The notes beneath the pieces are model-generated. The model worked only from the letters and a program-made list of their open reading frames with translations, had not been told where the DNA came from and did not search any database. Shown in pieces: positions 1 to 6,043 of a stretch of DNA of 6,043 nt. Each line of letters opens with the position of its first letter. Within the stretch, counting starts at the first letter, position 1. The stretch comes from an uncultured Prevotella sp. GTDB lineage: Bacteria; Bacteroidota; Bacteroidia; Bacteroidales; Bacteroidaceae. The stretch is taken from assembly GCA_947095945.1 (NCBI GenBank), contig CAMUQM010000124.1, forward strand, positions 1 to 6,043. The letters are read 5' to 3'. A program made the translations under genes and the position numbers.

Positions 1-429
1 AATGCTTTCCGTATTTATCAGCCAAGTATAGCAAGAATCTTTGAGCGTATCATGGATGTATTGGATACGACTGATGAACAGCGTGTGATTGATGAGGTTT
101 ATCCTGAATGTGAAAATATCTCTGTCGATTATGCTATTATGGAAAAGGCTGAAGAGATATTTGTTTGTCCTGCAGACTTTGGATGGAGTGATTTAGGAAC
201 TTGGGGCTCATTACTTGCTCAGACACAGCATGATATTTATGGCAATGCTGTTATTGGTAATGATGTTCATCTGTTTGATAGTAAGAACTGTATTGTACAT
301 ACAACGGAGGAACGTAAGGTAGTCATTCAGGGTCTTGATGGCTATATTGTAGCTGAACAAGATGGCAAATTGCTTATCTGTCGCCTCTCTGAAGAGCAGC
401 GTTTGAAGCAGTTTACAGGAGAAGGATAA
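1..429 (+). CDS. manC: Mannose-1-phosphate guanylyltransferase, 3' part (5' end outside window)
   Basis: This enzyme makes GDP-mannose from mannose 1-phosphate and GTP in the cytoplasm, supplying GDP-mannose and GDP-fucose for surface glycans. The reading frame is open from base 1, so the ATG at 52 is internal; 142 C-terminal residues are visible before the TAA at 427-429. Seen in sequence: the VDYAIMEKA segment (visible residues 42-50) and FGWSDLGTW (60-68), both characteristic of the sugar-binding side of GDP-mannose pyrophosphorylases. These are followed by a beta-rich tail with alternating short hydrophobic strands (NAVIGNDVHLFDSKNCIV, then VVIQGLDGYIVAEQDGKLLICRL). The protein ends soon after this tail, so it lacks the fused phosphomannose isomerase cupin domain of the long bifunctional ManC/AlgA type; it fits the monofunctional form of about 360 residues. 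The family call is firm; the symbol is by family, and other names (e.g. rfbM) are used for the same enzyme. Confidence 0.9.
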   Translation, partial: NAFRIYQPSIARIFERIMDVLDTTDEQRVIDEVYPECENISVDYAIMEKAEEIFVCPADFGWSDLGTWGSLLAQTQHDIYGNAVIGNDVHLFDSKNCIVHTTEERKVVIQGLDGYIVAEQDGKLLICRLSEEQRLKQFTGEG

Positions 430-462
430 AATCGTTTGATTTGAATTTGTAAGTAAATAGTT

Positions 463-507
463 TGCGTAGGTGCTGGTTTATAAACTGGTCCTACGCATAT
501 CTCTTTT
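463..507 (+). terminator. Rho-independent-type terminator after the guanylyltransferase gene
   Basis: The arms TGCGTAGG (463-470) and CCTACGCA (490-497) pair perfectly over 8 bp. After a single bulged T at 471, GCTGGTTTA (472-480) can pair with TAAACTGGT (481-489) using several G-T wobbles, so the whole segment forms a long hairpin with a self-complementary TTTATAAA at the tip. A pyrimidine-rich run, TCTCTTTT (500-507), follows on the plus strand. It lies 34 bases after the stop codon, which suits ending the upstream transcript. The tail is interrupted by C, so efficiency is uncertain. Confidence 0.75.
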
Positions 508-625
508 ATGGCAGGAGGTTAATTCAGAACGTTCTTATTGAAAGTTTAATCATTCATATGGCTATTGTTTGATTGAGTCTACCATCCTGTTGTTTTTATT
601 TTGATGTTATGTTGAGTGGTGTTAG

Positions 626-679
626 GCCTCCGCACCATTGGTGCTGAGCCTTCGCACGCCCCGTGCTGAGTCTTCGCAC
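626..679. repeat. Tandem 22-base palindromic repeats, GC-rich intergenic island
   Basis: Three copies of a 22-base unit start in phase, with the GCAC cores at 632, 654 and 676. Unit 1 folds as CTC-c-GCACC-att-GGTGC-t-GAG (628-648) and unit 2 as CTT-c-GCACG-ccc-CGTGC-t-GAG (650-670). The third copy (672-679) has only the left arm. Stem bases differ in a compensated way (C-G becomes G-C next to the loop; C-G becomes T-G in the outer stem), and a C/T mismatch is kept in the same place. The island is 36/54 G or C, clearly above the AT-rich flanks. Similar intergenic repeats are, from memory, present in Prevotella genomes, but this was not checked. Function is unknown; if transcribed, it would lie upstream of the secreted protein gene. 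Confidence 0.75.
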
Positions 680-789
680 TTAGATAGAAAAGGGTAGGTA
701 GGGGGCTAATAGTCCTTATCCTATATAATAAAACCTCAATGATTAAATAATAGGGAAGTGTTTGTCAGGCGATTTGAAATTAAATATTC

Positions 790-1821
790 ATGTTTATGAT
801 ACTAAAGCTTAAGTATATTATATTCTTTGTTTTGTGTTTTCCTTTAGCACTCTTTGCGCAGGCTCCGCAGCTTGTGCGAATTAATCCACAGCATCATTTT
901 CAACATACAGTTCCTAAAGGGAATTATAGTGGGCTGACATGGTTGGGTGGTAATCGCTTTGCTGTGGTTTCTGATAAGACGGCAGAAAGTGGCTTTTTTA
1001 TCTTTCGAATAGAGATAGATGCTGTCAGTGGAGATATTACAGAGGTTGTAAATGAGGGATTTTTGTCATCGGCCGAGTCGAACAAAGATGAAGAGGGGAT
1101 AGCTTTCTTTGCAAAGGATAGTACGTTGTTAATATCTCGTGAGGCGGATAATAGAATTGTGGAATATGGAATGAATGGTAAACTAACGGGGAGGGAGTTA
1201 GCTATTCCTTCTGTGTTTAGTACTGCTACGCCAGCATATAGCTTTGAAGCATTAACGTATAATGCTCTAACCCATCGCTTTTGGACAACTTCTGAAAGTA
1301 CATTGAAGCTTGATGGGAGACAAGCAGATGCATCGAATCAAGTGAAGAATCGGCTTCGTTTACAAAGTTTTGATGACTCTTTTGCTCCTCAAGCACAGTA
1401 TGCTTATTTGATGGATGAAGCTGATAACCACTCTTCTGCATCTAATTATGCTATGGGAGTGCCAGCAATGACAGCCTTAGACGATGGAAGGTTGCTTGTT
1501 TTAGAGCGAGAATTCTTAGTTACTTCAAGTAAACTTGGTTCCTTTGTGGAGAATAAGATATATTGTGTAGACCCTGCTCAATCTATACCTGTAAGCCAAG
1601 AAAAAGAGCTTGATACGGATAGTCCTTATATGCAGAAAACACTAGTTGCAACGTGGAAAACGTCATTGGGCTTGCTTCGTCAGAATCTTGCTAATTATGA
1701 GGGGATGTGTCTTGGCGCCCGCCTTGCAGACGGAAGCCAAGTTATAGTTCTCTGTGCTGACAGCCAAGATCAGTATGGTGGTGTTCTTCGCGACTGGTTT
1801 CGCACAATTATTATTCGATAA
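790..1821 (+). CDS. Secreted esterase-like activity of phytase family protein
   Basis: A 343-residue protein with an N-terminal signal peptide: residues 1-8 carry two lysines, 9-22 are hydrophobic, and a cleavage site is likely after A23 or A25 (LFA-QA-P). The C at 16 is not in a lipobox, so a soluble periplasmic or exported protein is expected. The mature part resembles the esterase-like/phytase-like beta-propeller family. It has YSGLTWL (46-52), EEGIAF (101-106), SFEALTYN (151-158), GVPAMTALDDGRLLVLER (223-240), NYEGMCLG (302-309) and a terminal DSQDQYGG (324-331). The repeated E-G/A-hydrophobic blades and acidic residues are typical of this family, whose substrate is usually unknown. Length is normal and the frame is intact. 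ATG 790 was chosen; ATG 796 in the same frame would also leave a good signal peptide. It stands alone, with a terminator and repeats upstream and a convergent gene downstream. Phosphatase or phosphoesterase activity is only an inference from the family name. Confidence 0.8.
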   Translation: MFMILKLKYIIFFVLCFPLALFAQAPQLVRINPQHHFQHTVPKGNYSGLTWLGGNRFAVVSDKTAESGFFIFRIEIDAVSGDITEVVNEGFLSSAESNKDEEGIAFFAKDSTLLISREADNRIVEYGMNGKLTGRELAIPSVFSTATPAYSFEALTYNALTHRFWTTSESTLKLDGRQADASNQVKNRLRLQSFDDSFAPQAQYAYLMDEADNHSSASNYAMGVPAMTALDDGRLLVLEREFLVTSSKLGSFVENKIYCVDPAQSIPVSQEKELDTDSPYMQKTLVATWKTSLGLLRQNLANYEGMCLGARLADGSQVIVLCADSQDQYGGVLRDWFRTIIIR

Positions 1822-1845
1822 TTTCCATACAGCTTAGTGCAGTTG

Positions 1846-2532
1846 TTATTTCATCTTCTTATGAAGTTTGCGCAAAGCCTTGTCTCGAATCTGGCGTACA
1901 CGTTCACGTTTCAGCCCCATATCCTCCGCAATCTCTGCCATTGTATAGTGTGCTCCAGTTAGACCATAGATGTAGGTGATGACACGTTTCTCGCGTTCAT
2001 CAAGTATATCTAATCCTTTTTGAATTTCGTTACTGAGGATTTCTTGGTTAAGATGTTCGTCAGCATGCTTGGCATTCTCATTCTCGAGGATATGCTGTAG
2101 TGTGAAGTTATTATTGCTTCCTACAGGTACGGGCTGGTCGATAGAGATTGCATGAGAACGCTTCTGCTCAAATCTTCTTGTCTCGTTTTTAGGAAGTTTA
2201 TAGAGTGTAGCCTGCTCCTTGATAGCCTCTTCCATGGCTTTACGTATATAAGGAGCTGCAAAGACAACAAAGCGCACGCCTCTTGAACCGTCAAACTTCT
2301 GTGCAGCATACATCATACCAATATTTCCCTCACTGATAAGGTCGTCTTCTCCCAATCCACGATTACGATATTGATGTGCCAACGAAACAACAAACTTCAA
2401 GTTAGCCTTAGTTAGTTTCTCCAAGGCTCTTGCATCGCCAATCTTTATCTTTTCAGCTAATTCCTGCTCTTCCTTATCCGAAAGAAGCTGTTCGTTAGCT
2501 ATGTCTTCTATATATTTTTCGTTTGAAGTCAT
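1846..2532 (-). CDS. Compact sigma-70 family RNA polymerase sigma factor lacking most of domain 3
   Basis: This 228-residue protein is expected to direct RNA polymerase to promoters. Residues 6-40 match region 1.2 (LLSDKEEQELAEKIKIGD). Residues 36-75 are regions 2.1-2.2 (LTKANLKFVVSLAHQYRNRG, then DLISEGNIGM). Residues 79-105 are regions 2.3-2.4. Residues 128-157 resemble the 3.2 linker (ISIDQPVPVG). Residues 164-228 are region 4, with a helix-turn-helix ending in LKRERVRQIRDKALRKL. Between the end of region 2 (KLPKN, 112-116) and the linker there are only about 12 residues, where primary sigma factors have about 50, so most of domain 3 is absent. In region 2.3-2.4 the usual WWIRQ is PYIRK (94-98). 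Region 1.1 is also absent. These traits argue against it being the housekeeping factor and for an alternative, group 2-like factor; it is not an ECF factor because regions 1.2 and 3.2 are present. It is last in the minus-strand block, 35 bases after dedA. No anti-sigma gene is adjacent. The start at ATG 2532 keeps region 1.2 complete. Confidence 0.88.
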   Translation of the reverse strand: MTSNEKYIEDIANEQLLSDKEEQELAEKIKIGDARALEKLTKANLKFVVSLAHQYRNRGLGEDDLISEGNIGMMYAAQKFDGSRGVRFVVFAAPYIRKAMEEAIKEQATLYKLPKNETRRFEQKRSHAISIDQPVPVGSNNNFTLQHILENENAKHADEHLNQEILSNEIQKGLDILDEREKRVITYIYGLTGAHYTMAEIAEDMGLKRERVRQIRDKALRKLHKKMK

Positions 2533-2567
2533 AATAAGGGAATTTGGTTGAATATCAGTATATAGCG

Positions 2568-3218
2568 TTACACCTGCTGTGATTGATTATTATTGTTCTT
2601 CTTTCTCTTGATATACCATTTAGCAAGAAAGTACAGACAAGCAATAATAACCAAAATGATTAATCCGAACTTGATATACTCTCCATACTCTAAAATCTTC
2701 TCTTCGAGCTGATCTTCTGGTACAAAGGAGTGCATATAATGTCCTAAAAGTGCGAGAATACTATGCCAAGAAGCAGCGCCTATAGTTGTATAAAGTAAGA
2801 ACTTCCAATAGTTCATCTTTGCCAATCCTGCTGGAATAGAGATAAGGTGGCGTATACCAGGTAGTAGACGCCCTGTGATAGTGGCAACCATACCATGGTC
2901 ATCAAAGTATCGCTCGCTCTTTTCTACCTTTTCTTGGTTCAGCAAGCATAAATGTCCCCATTTACTGTTAGCAAATTTATAGATGATAGGACGACCAAGA
3001 TACCATCCAGCAAGATAGTTTATAGTTGCACCAACGTCTGCTCCGAATGTAGAGAAAAGAATTACCAGCCATATATCAAGGTTGCCAGCGGCAGCATGAT
3101 AGGCAGCAGGGGCAACAACTAATTCTGATGGTACGGGGATAACCGTACTTTCAAGAAGCATCAAAAAGAAGATTGTGCCATAGTTGAGATGTCCGAGCAT
3201 GGAAGTGATAAAACTCAT
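2568..3218 (-). CDS. DedA family (SNARE-associated/VTT domain) inner membrane protein
   Basis: This 216-residue integral membrane protein has the normal length for bacterial DedA proteins, which support envelope homeostasis; some members move undecaprenyl phosphate or other phospholipids across the membrane. Seen in sequence: a hydrophobic segment with the family's ESTVIPVPSE element (23-32), then a hydrophobic stretch containing GADVGATINYLAGWYLG (59-75) with the conserved acidic D61. The signature GRLLPGIRH (116-124) supplies R117, P120 and R123. A membrane segment with glycines follows (about 137-162), then a last transmembrane helix (184-201). The tail is basic and polar (KRKKNNNNQSQQV), placing the C-terminus in the cytoplasm by the positive-inside rule. 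E23, D61, R117 and R123 probably correspond to residues known to be essential in E. coli DedA proteins. It starts at ATG 3218, 34 bases after the TPR gene, with an A/T-rich leader and no Shine-Dalgarno. Family is firm; substrate is unknown. Confidence 0.92.
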   Translation of the reverse strand: MSFITSMLGHLNYGTIFFLMLLESTVIPVPSELVVAPAAYHAAAGNLDIWLVILFSTFGADVGATINYLAGWYLGRPIIYKFANSKWGHLCLLNQEKVEKSERYFDDHGMVATITGRLLPGIRHLISIPAGLAKMNYWKFLLYTTIGAASWHSILALLGHYMHSFVPEDQLEEKILEYGEYIKFGLIILVIIACLYFLAKWYIKRKKNNNNQSQQV

Positions 3219-3252
3219 AATGATATGTTATTAATTATAATTCAATTTATTG

Positions 3253-4443
3253 TTAAATACTAATGTTGAGATAGTCCTGAGGACTTGTTCCTTCTGGATA
3301 AAGGTCTGAAAGAATCTCAATACATTCTTCTGGGTTTCGTTCAACAGCTTGTCGCAAGTATATTTTGAATTCTTGTTTCAACTTTAATTCATAACAACAG
3401 CGTGCAAGGTATGCAAAACCAACGTCCCATTCGTCATCCATTTCAGGCAATAACGTACTAAAGATGTTATAAGCATATTCAACATATCCATTGTCAAAGG
3501 TTGAAATACCAATATGGATGAGTGTCAGACTCTTATTCTTAGTTTCTGCTAATGCCAAATGATAATAACGTTGTGCTTCTGAAGCATTGCCCTGCATGAG
3601 ATGTATATGTCCGATGGTTACATCAACGACAGTTGTATCTTGATGATGGCAGAGTTTCTTATAACGTTCGTAATATTTCAAGGATTCCTCATAATTTCCC
3701 AGTGTAAAGAGTCCGTTTGCCTTGTTGAGAATAGCTTCTTCATCGTCAGGGTTGATGGCAATGGAGTATTCACTTGACGTGATAGAATCCTTAATATCAT
3801 TCCTTAAAAGTTGATTCTGCGCTAACTGGTTCCAGTAAGGACCAGAATAAGGGTTAGCATCAAGTAGCTCATTGAGAATAGACTCACTCTCTTTATACTT
3901 CCCACGGCTTTTGAGAACACGTGCATGAAGTTCCTTGTAGTCGTTATCTTCCGTCTTTGTTGAACGGCTCAACCATTTCTCAACATATTCTGTTTCCTCA
4001 TAATCAGAAAAGAGAGCTGCAACATCAAGGATATAATCCTCACGATCTTCTTGTGAAATAATCTCATCATACTGGCTTTCAAGGAAGTTATCTGCTTCAG
4101 CTGTTTTGTTATCAACGATCATAATTTCGGCCTTGAGATACAGATAGTCCAAATCACTCTTGTCTATAATCATCTCTGCAATTTCATCAGCAAGGTTCGG
4201 ATTATTATCGTTGAGTAATGCCATACGTGCCTTGAAAGAAAGTGGAACTGTGGCTGTAGGATACATACGGATGGCATAATCAATAGCCTCTATAGCCTTG
4301 TAATCCTCACCAACATAGTGATAATATTCAGCAACATCAGTCAGTTCCTCTGGGTCAAGGAACTCGCTGATGTTGTCTTCCTGCAGTTCTTCGTATCTAC
4401 GAAGTATCTGCTTGAATTTATCACTCTGATAGTATATATCCAA
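3253..4443 (-). CDS. Cytoplasmic tetratricopeptide (TPR) repeat protein, TTG start
   Basis: This 396-residue, acidic, all-helical protein has no signal peptide or membrane segment. Several TPR-like helix pairs can be seen, at about residues 31-62 (YYHYVGEDYKAIEAIDYAIR), 168-198 (RGKYKESESILNELLDANP), 202-232 (LLRNDIKDSITSSEYSIAIN), 236-262 (LGNYEESLKYYERY), 272-300 (MQGNASEAQRYYHLALAE), 306-332 and 342-371 (LKLKQEFKIYLRQAVERNP). The region at 95-160 is probably degenerate repeats of the same solenoid. TPR solenoids bind other proteins or peptides; no catalytic motif is visible, so it is likely a scaffold or adaptor of unknown partner. It lies between glnS (15 bases upstream) and dedA (34 bases downstream) on the same strand, so it is probably co-transcribed. 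The start is unusual: in-frame TAA at 4449-4447 forces initiation at or after TTG 4443, and the first in-frame ATG is residue 60, inside the first repeat. Confidence 0.85.
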   Translation of the reverse strand: MDIYYQSDKFKQILRRYEELQEDNISEFLDPEELTDVAEYYHYVGEDYKAIEAIDYAIRMYPTATVPLSFKARMALLNDNNPNLADEIAEMIIDKSDLDYLYLKAEIMIVDNKTAEADNFLESQYDEIISQEDREDYILDVAALFSDYEETEYVEKWLSRSTKTEDNDYKELHARVLKSRGKYKESESILNELLDANPYSGPYWNQLAQNQLLRNDIKDSITSSEYSIAINPDDEEAILNKANGLFTLGNYEESLKYYERYKKLCHHQDTTVVDVTIGHIHLMQGNASEAQRYYHLALAETKNKSLTLIHIGISTFDNGYVEYAYNIFSTLLPEMDDEWDVGFAYLARCCYELKLKQEFKIYLRQAVERNPEECIEILSDLYPEGTSPQDYLNISI

Positions 4444-4461
4444 ATCTTACTCGTTTAGTTA
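4441..4461 (-). other. glnS stop / TPR-gene TTG start junction
   Basis: On the minus strand the glnS stop TAA (4461-4459) is followed by 15 bases and then TTG (4443-4441). An in-frame TAA at 4449-4447 sits two codons before the TTG, so no upstream ATG or GTG can be used, and no ATG occurs in the next 59 codons. The spacer, CTAAACGAGTAAGAT, has only a weak purine run (GAGTAAGA) in place of a Shine-Dalgarno. The short distance suggests that ribosomes ending glnS help start the TPR gene (translational coupling); this is inferred. Confidence 0.6.
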
Positions 4462-6043
4462 TGCTTTGGCTTGCTTAGCCCAAGTATCCTTCAAGCCAAC
4501 AGTCTTGTTGAATACAAGGTGATCGGCTGTAGTGTCTGGGTCAAGCATGAAGTAGCCAGTACGCTGGAACTGTAGGTAATCGCCCGGCTTCTTCTCAGAG
4601 AGATACTGCTCAACGTAGCACTCGTTGCGTACGGTTAGGCTCTCTGGGTTAAGCAACTCACGGAAATCACGTTCGTCAGCAGCAGGATTCTCAACATTGA
4701 ACAAACGGTCGTACTCACGTACCTCAGCCTTTAAGCAATGGTCAGCACTAACCCAGTGGAGAGTACCCTTTACCTTACGGTCAGCACCCTGCATACCGCT
4801 CTTGCTGTCTGCATCGTATTCAGCCTGAATCTCTATGATGTTACCCTCAGCATCCTTAGTGCAGCCAGTACATTTAACAATGTAGGCATTCTTCAATCTC
4901 ACTTCCTTACCGGGAGACATACGGAAGAACTTCTTTGGTGCATCCTCCATAAAATCTGCACGCTCAATCCAAAGATTCTTTGAGAAGGTGATAGTGTGTG
5001 AACCATCAGCCTCATTCTCGGGGTTGTTAATAGCTTCCATTTCCTCGGTCTTTCCTTCTGGATAGTTGGTAATAACAAGCTTTACAGGGTCAAGTACTGC
5101 GCTAACACGTGTTGCTTTCTTATTCAAGTCATCACGTACAGCAGCCTCCAACAACGCTACGTCATTGAGCGCATCAAACTTAGTATAACCAATAGAGTCG
5201 ATGAAGTTACGGATTGACTCTGGTGAGTAACCGCGACGGCGCATACCACAAAGTGTCGGCATACGTGGGTCGTCCCATCCATTAACGAGATTTTCATCAA
5301 CCAATGTATGGAGTTTACGCTTTGACATTACTGTATACGTAAGGTTCAAACGGTTGAACTCAATCTGTCGTGGACGGTTGTCAGTCAATTTATCATCGGT
5401 GCCATCACTTTCTTTTAAGAAGTCTATCAACTTATCATAGAGAGGACGGTGAGGCACAAACTCAAGTGTACAGATAGAGTGGGTAACACCCTCAAAGTAG
5501 TCGCTCTGTCCGTGTGCAAAGTCATACATTGGGTAGCAATGCCACTTTGTTCCTGTACGATGATGTGGAATCTGAATGATTCGGTAGATGATTGGATCAC
5601 GGAAGTGCATATTAGGATTAGCCATATCAAGCTTAGCACGAAGTACCATACTACCCTCAATCGCCTCAGGTGTATTCATCTGCTCAAACAGTGCAAGGCT
5701 TTCCTCTATAGGACGATCACGATAAGGTGATGCTATACCCGGTGTGGTTGGTGTACCCTTTTGTGTTGCAATCTGCTCAGATGTCTGCTCGTCAACGTAT
5801 GCCAAGCCCTTTTTAATCATCCATACAGCAAAGTCCCACAGTTTCTCAAAGTAATCACTTGCATAATAAATGTTACCCCATTTGAAACCAAGCCAACTAA
5901 TATCATGAAGAATGTTCTCTACATATTCATTATTCTCTTTGCTTGGATTTGTATCATCAAAGCGAAGATTGCAGATACCCTTATAATCCTCAGCTACACC
6001 AAAGTCCATGCAAATCGCTTTTGCATGACCAATATGGAGATAG
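4459..6043 (-). CDS. glnS: Glutamine--tRNA ligase (GlnRS), N-terminal end outside window
   Basis: GlnRS charges tRNA-Gln with glutamine using ATP; it is a cytoplasmic class I synthetase. The frame stays open to the right edge: upstream of ATG 6009 it reads YLHIGHAKAIC, so the HIGH ATP-binding motif is present and the ATG at 6009 is internal, not the start. By comparison with E. coli GlnRS (554 residues, HIGH near 40), roughly the first 40 residues are missing; 527 are visible. Counting from M at 6009: NLRFDDTNPSKE (14-25), the active-site region with HRTGTKWHCYPMYDFAHGQSD (150-170), HSICTLEF (177-184), the KMSKS-type loop VMSKRKL (227-233), and GWDDPRMPTLCGMRRRGYSP (244-263). The two C-terminal anticodon-binding beta-barrels run from about 300 to the end, including YFMLDPDT (486-493) and VFNKTVGLKDTW (499-510). 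No frameshift or missing catalytic motif is seen. It is the first visible gene of the minus-strand block; its promoter is outside the window. Confidence 0.97.
   Translation of the reverse strand, partial: YLHIGHAKAICMDFGVAEDYKGICNLRFDDTNPSKENNEYVENILHDISWLGFKWGNIYYASDYFEKLWDFAVWMIKKGLAYVDEQTSEQIATQKGTPTTPGIASPYRDRPIEESLALFEQMNTPEAIEGSMVLRAKLDMANPNMHFRDPIIYRIIQIPHHRTGTKWHCYPMYDFAHGQSDYFEGVTHSICTLEFVPHRPLYDKLIDFLKESDGTDDKLTDNRPRQIEFNRLNLTYTVMSKRKLHTLVDENLVNGWDDPRMPTLCGMRRRGYSPESIRNFIDSIGYTKFDALNDVALLEAAVRDDLNKKATRVSAVLDPVKLVITNYPEGKTEEMEAINNPENEADGSHTITFSKNLWIERADFMEDAPKKFFRMSPGKEVRLKNAYIVKCTGCTKDAEGNIIEIQAEYDADSKSGMQGADRKVKGTLHWVSADHCLKAEVREYDRLFNVENPAADERDFRELLNPESLTVRNECYVEQYLSEKKPGDYLQFQRTGYFMLDPDTTADHLVFNKTVGLKDTWAKQAKA

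Larger units (their letters stand above)
430..789. other. 360-base non-coding region between the guanylyltransferase gene and the secreted esterase-like gene
   Basis: No ORF of useful length is present on either strand. The region holds the terminator hairpin near its left end and the 22-base palindromic repeats in its right half. The rest (508-625 and 680-789) is AT-rich with a short G-rich run (692-705). A promoter for the gene at 790 should lie here, but I could not find a convincing match to the Bacteroidota -7 consensus TAnnTTTG with an upstream TTTG. Only an isolated TATATAAT (722-729) stands out. The last bases before the start codon are A/T-rich with no Shine-Dalgarno sequence. Confidence 0.7.

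Noticed and set aside
52..429. Complete small gene starting at ATG 52
   Set aside because: The frame is open back to base 1 and the upstream residues continue the guanylyltransferase; this ATG is an internal Met.
511..520. Perfect AGGAGG Shine-Dalgarno-like sequence at 513-518
   Set aside because: No ATG, GTG or TTG with an open frame follows at a suitable distance, and genes in this window do not use such sites.
626..679. Possible CRISPR array (regular 22-base spacing)
   Set aside because: The whole period is repeat, with only the 3-base loop varying. There are no unique spacers, only two and a half units, and no cas genes.
692..705. G-rich run that might form a G-quadruplex
   Set aside because: It has only one GGG, one GG and one GGGGG tract with two-base spacing, enough at best for an unstable two-layer form.
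722..729. TATATAAT as a promoter -10 for the gene at 790
   Set aside because: It resembles the E. coli consensus, but Bacteroidota promoters use TAnnTTTG. No -33 TTTG is suitably placed, and such AT strings are common in this gap.
832..845. Lipoprotein signal (Cys16 of the secreted protein)
   Set aside because: The residues before the Cys are F-V-L, with Leu at -1 rather than G, A or S. The Cys lies inside the hydrophobic core, well before the AQA cleavage region.
4625..5730. Plus- and minus-strand ORFs of 67-93 codons inside glnS, and similar ones inside the sigma and secreted protein genes
   Set aside because: They overlap strongly conserved coding sequence in other frames, show no recognisable domain, and have biased composition expected of shadow frames.
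4459..6009. glnS beginning at ATG 6009
   Set aside because: The frame continues upstream with YLHIGHAKAIC, which contains the essential HIGH motif, so the start lies beyond the window.

Overview
The window looks like a chromosomal segment of a low-to-moderate GC member of the Bacteroidota, most likely Bacteroidales and plausibly Prevotellaceae. The basis is the family content (an esterase-like/phytase-fold secreted protein, a compact sigma-70 factor, DedA, GlnRS), AT-rich starts without Shine-Dalgarno sequences, and a GC-rich intergenic palindromic repeat of a kind I associate with Prevotella. The genus is an inference from memory; no search was possible.

Layout. Bases 1-429 (+) are the 3' end of a mannose-1-phosphate guanylyltransferase gene (GDP-mannose synthesis), followed by a strong hairpin terminator (463-507). 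A 360-base non-coding gap (430-789) holds that terminator and a GC-rich island of 22-base repeats that fold as two covarying hairpins plus a third half unit (626-679). Next is a secreted esterase-like/phytase-fold protein (790-1821, +). It converges, with only 24 bases between stop codons, on a four-gene minus-strand block that reads from the right edge: glnS (partial, 6043-4459), a cytoplasmic TPR-repeat protein (4443-3253), a DedA-family membrane protein (3218-2568) and a small sigma-70 factor (2532-1846). Gaps between these genes are 15, 34 and 35 bases, so they are probably one transcription unit. Its promoter lies beyond the right edge of the window.

How the genes relate. The block joins glutamine tRNA charging, a protein-interaction scaffold, a DedA transporter/scramblase-like membrane protein and a transcription initiation factor. 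No functional link is demonstrated. The most unusual item is the sigma factor: it keeps regions 2 and 4 and the 3.2-like linker, but lacks about 35-40 residues where primary sigma factors have most of domain 3, and its promoter-melting residues are changed. No anti-sigma gene is visible beside it. The TPR gene has no possible ATG start near its 5' end and seems to start at TTG. I see no mobile element, CRISPR array, tRNA or rRNA.
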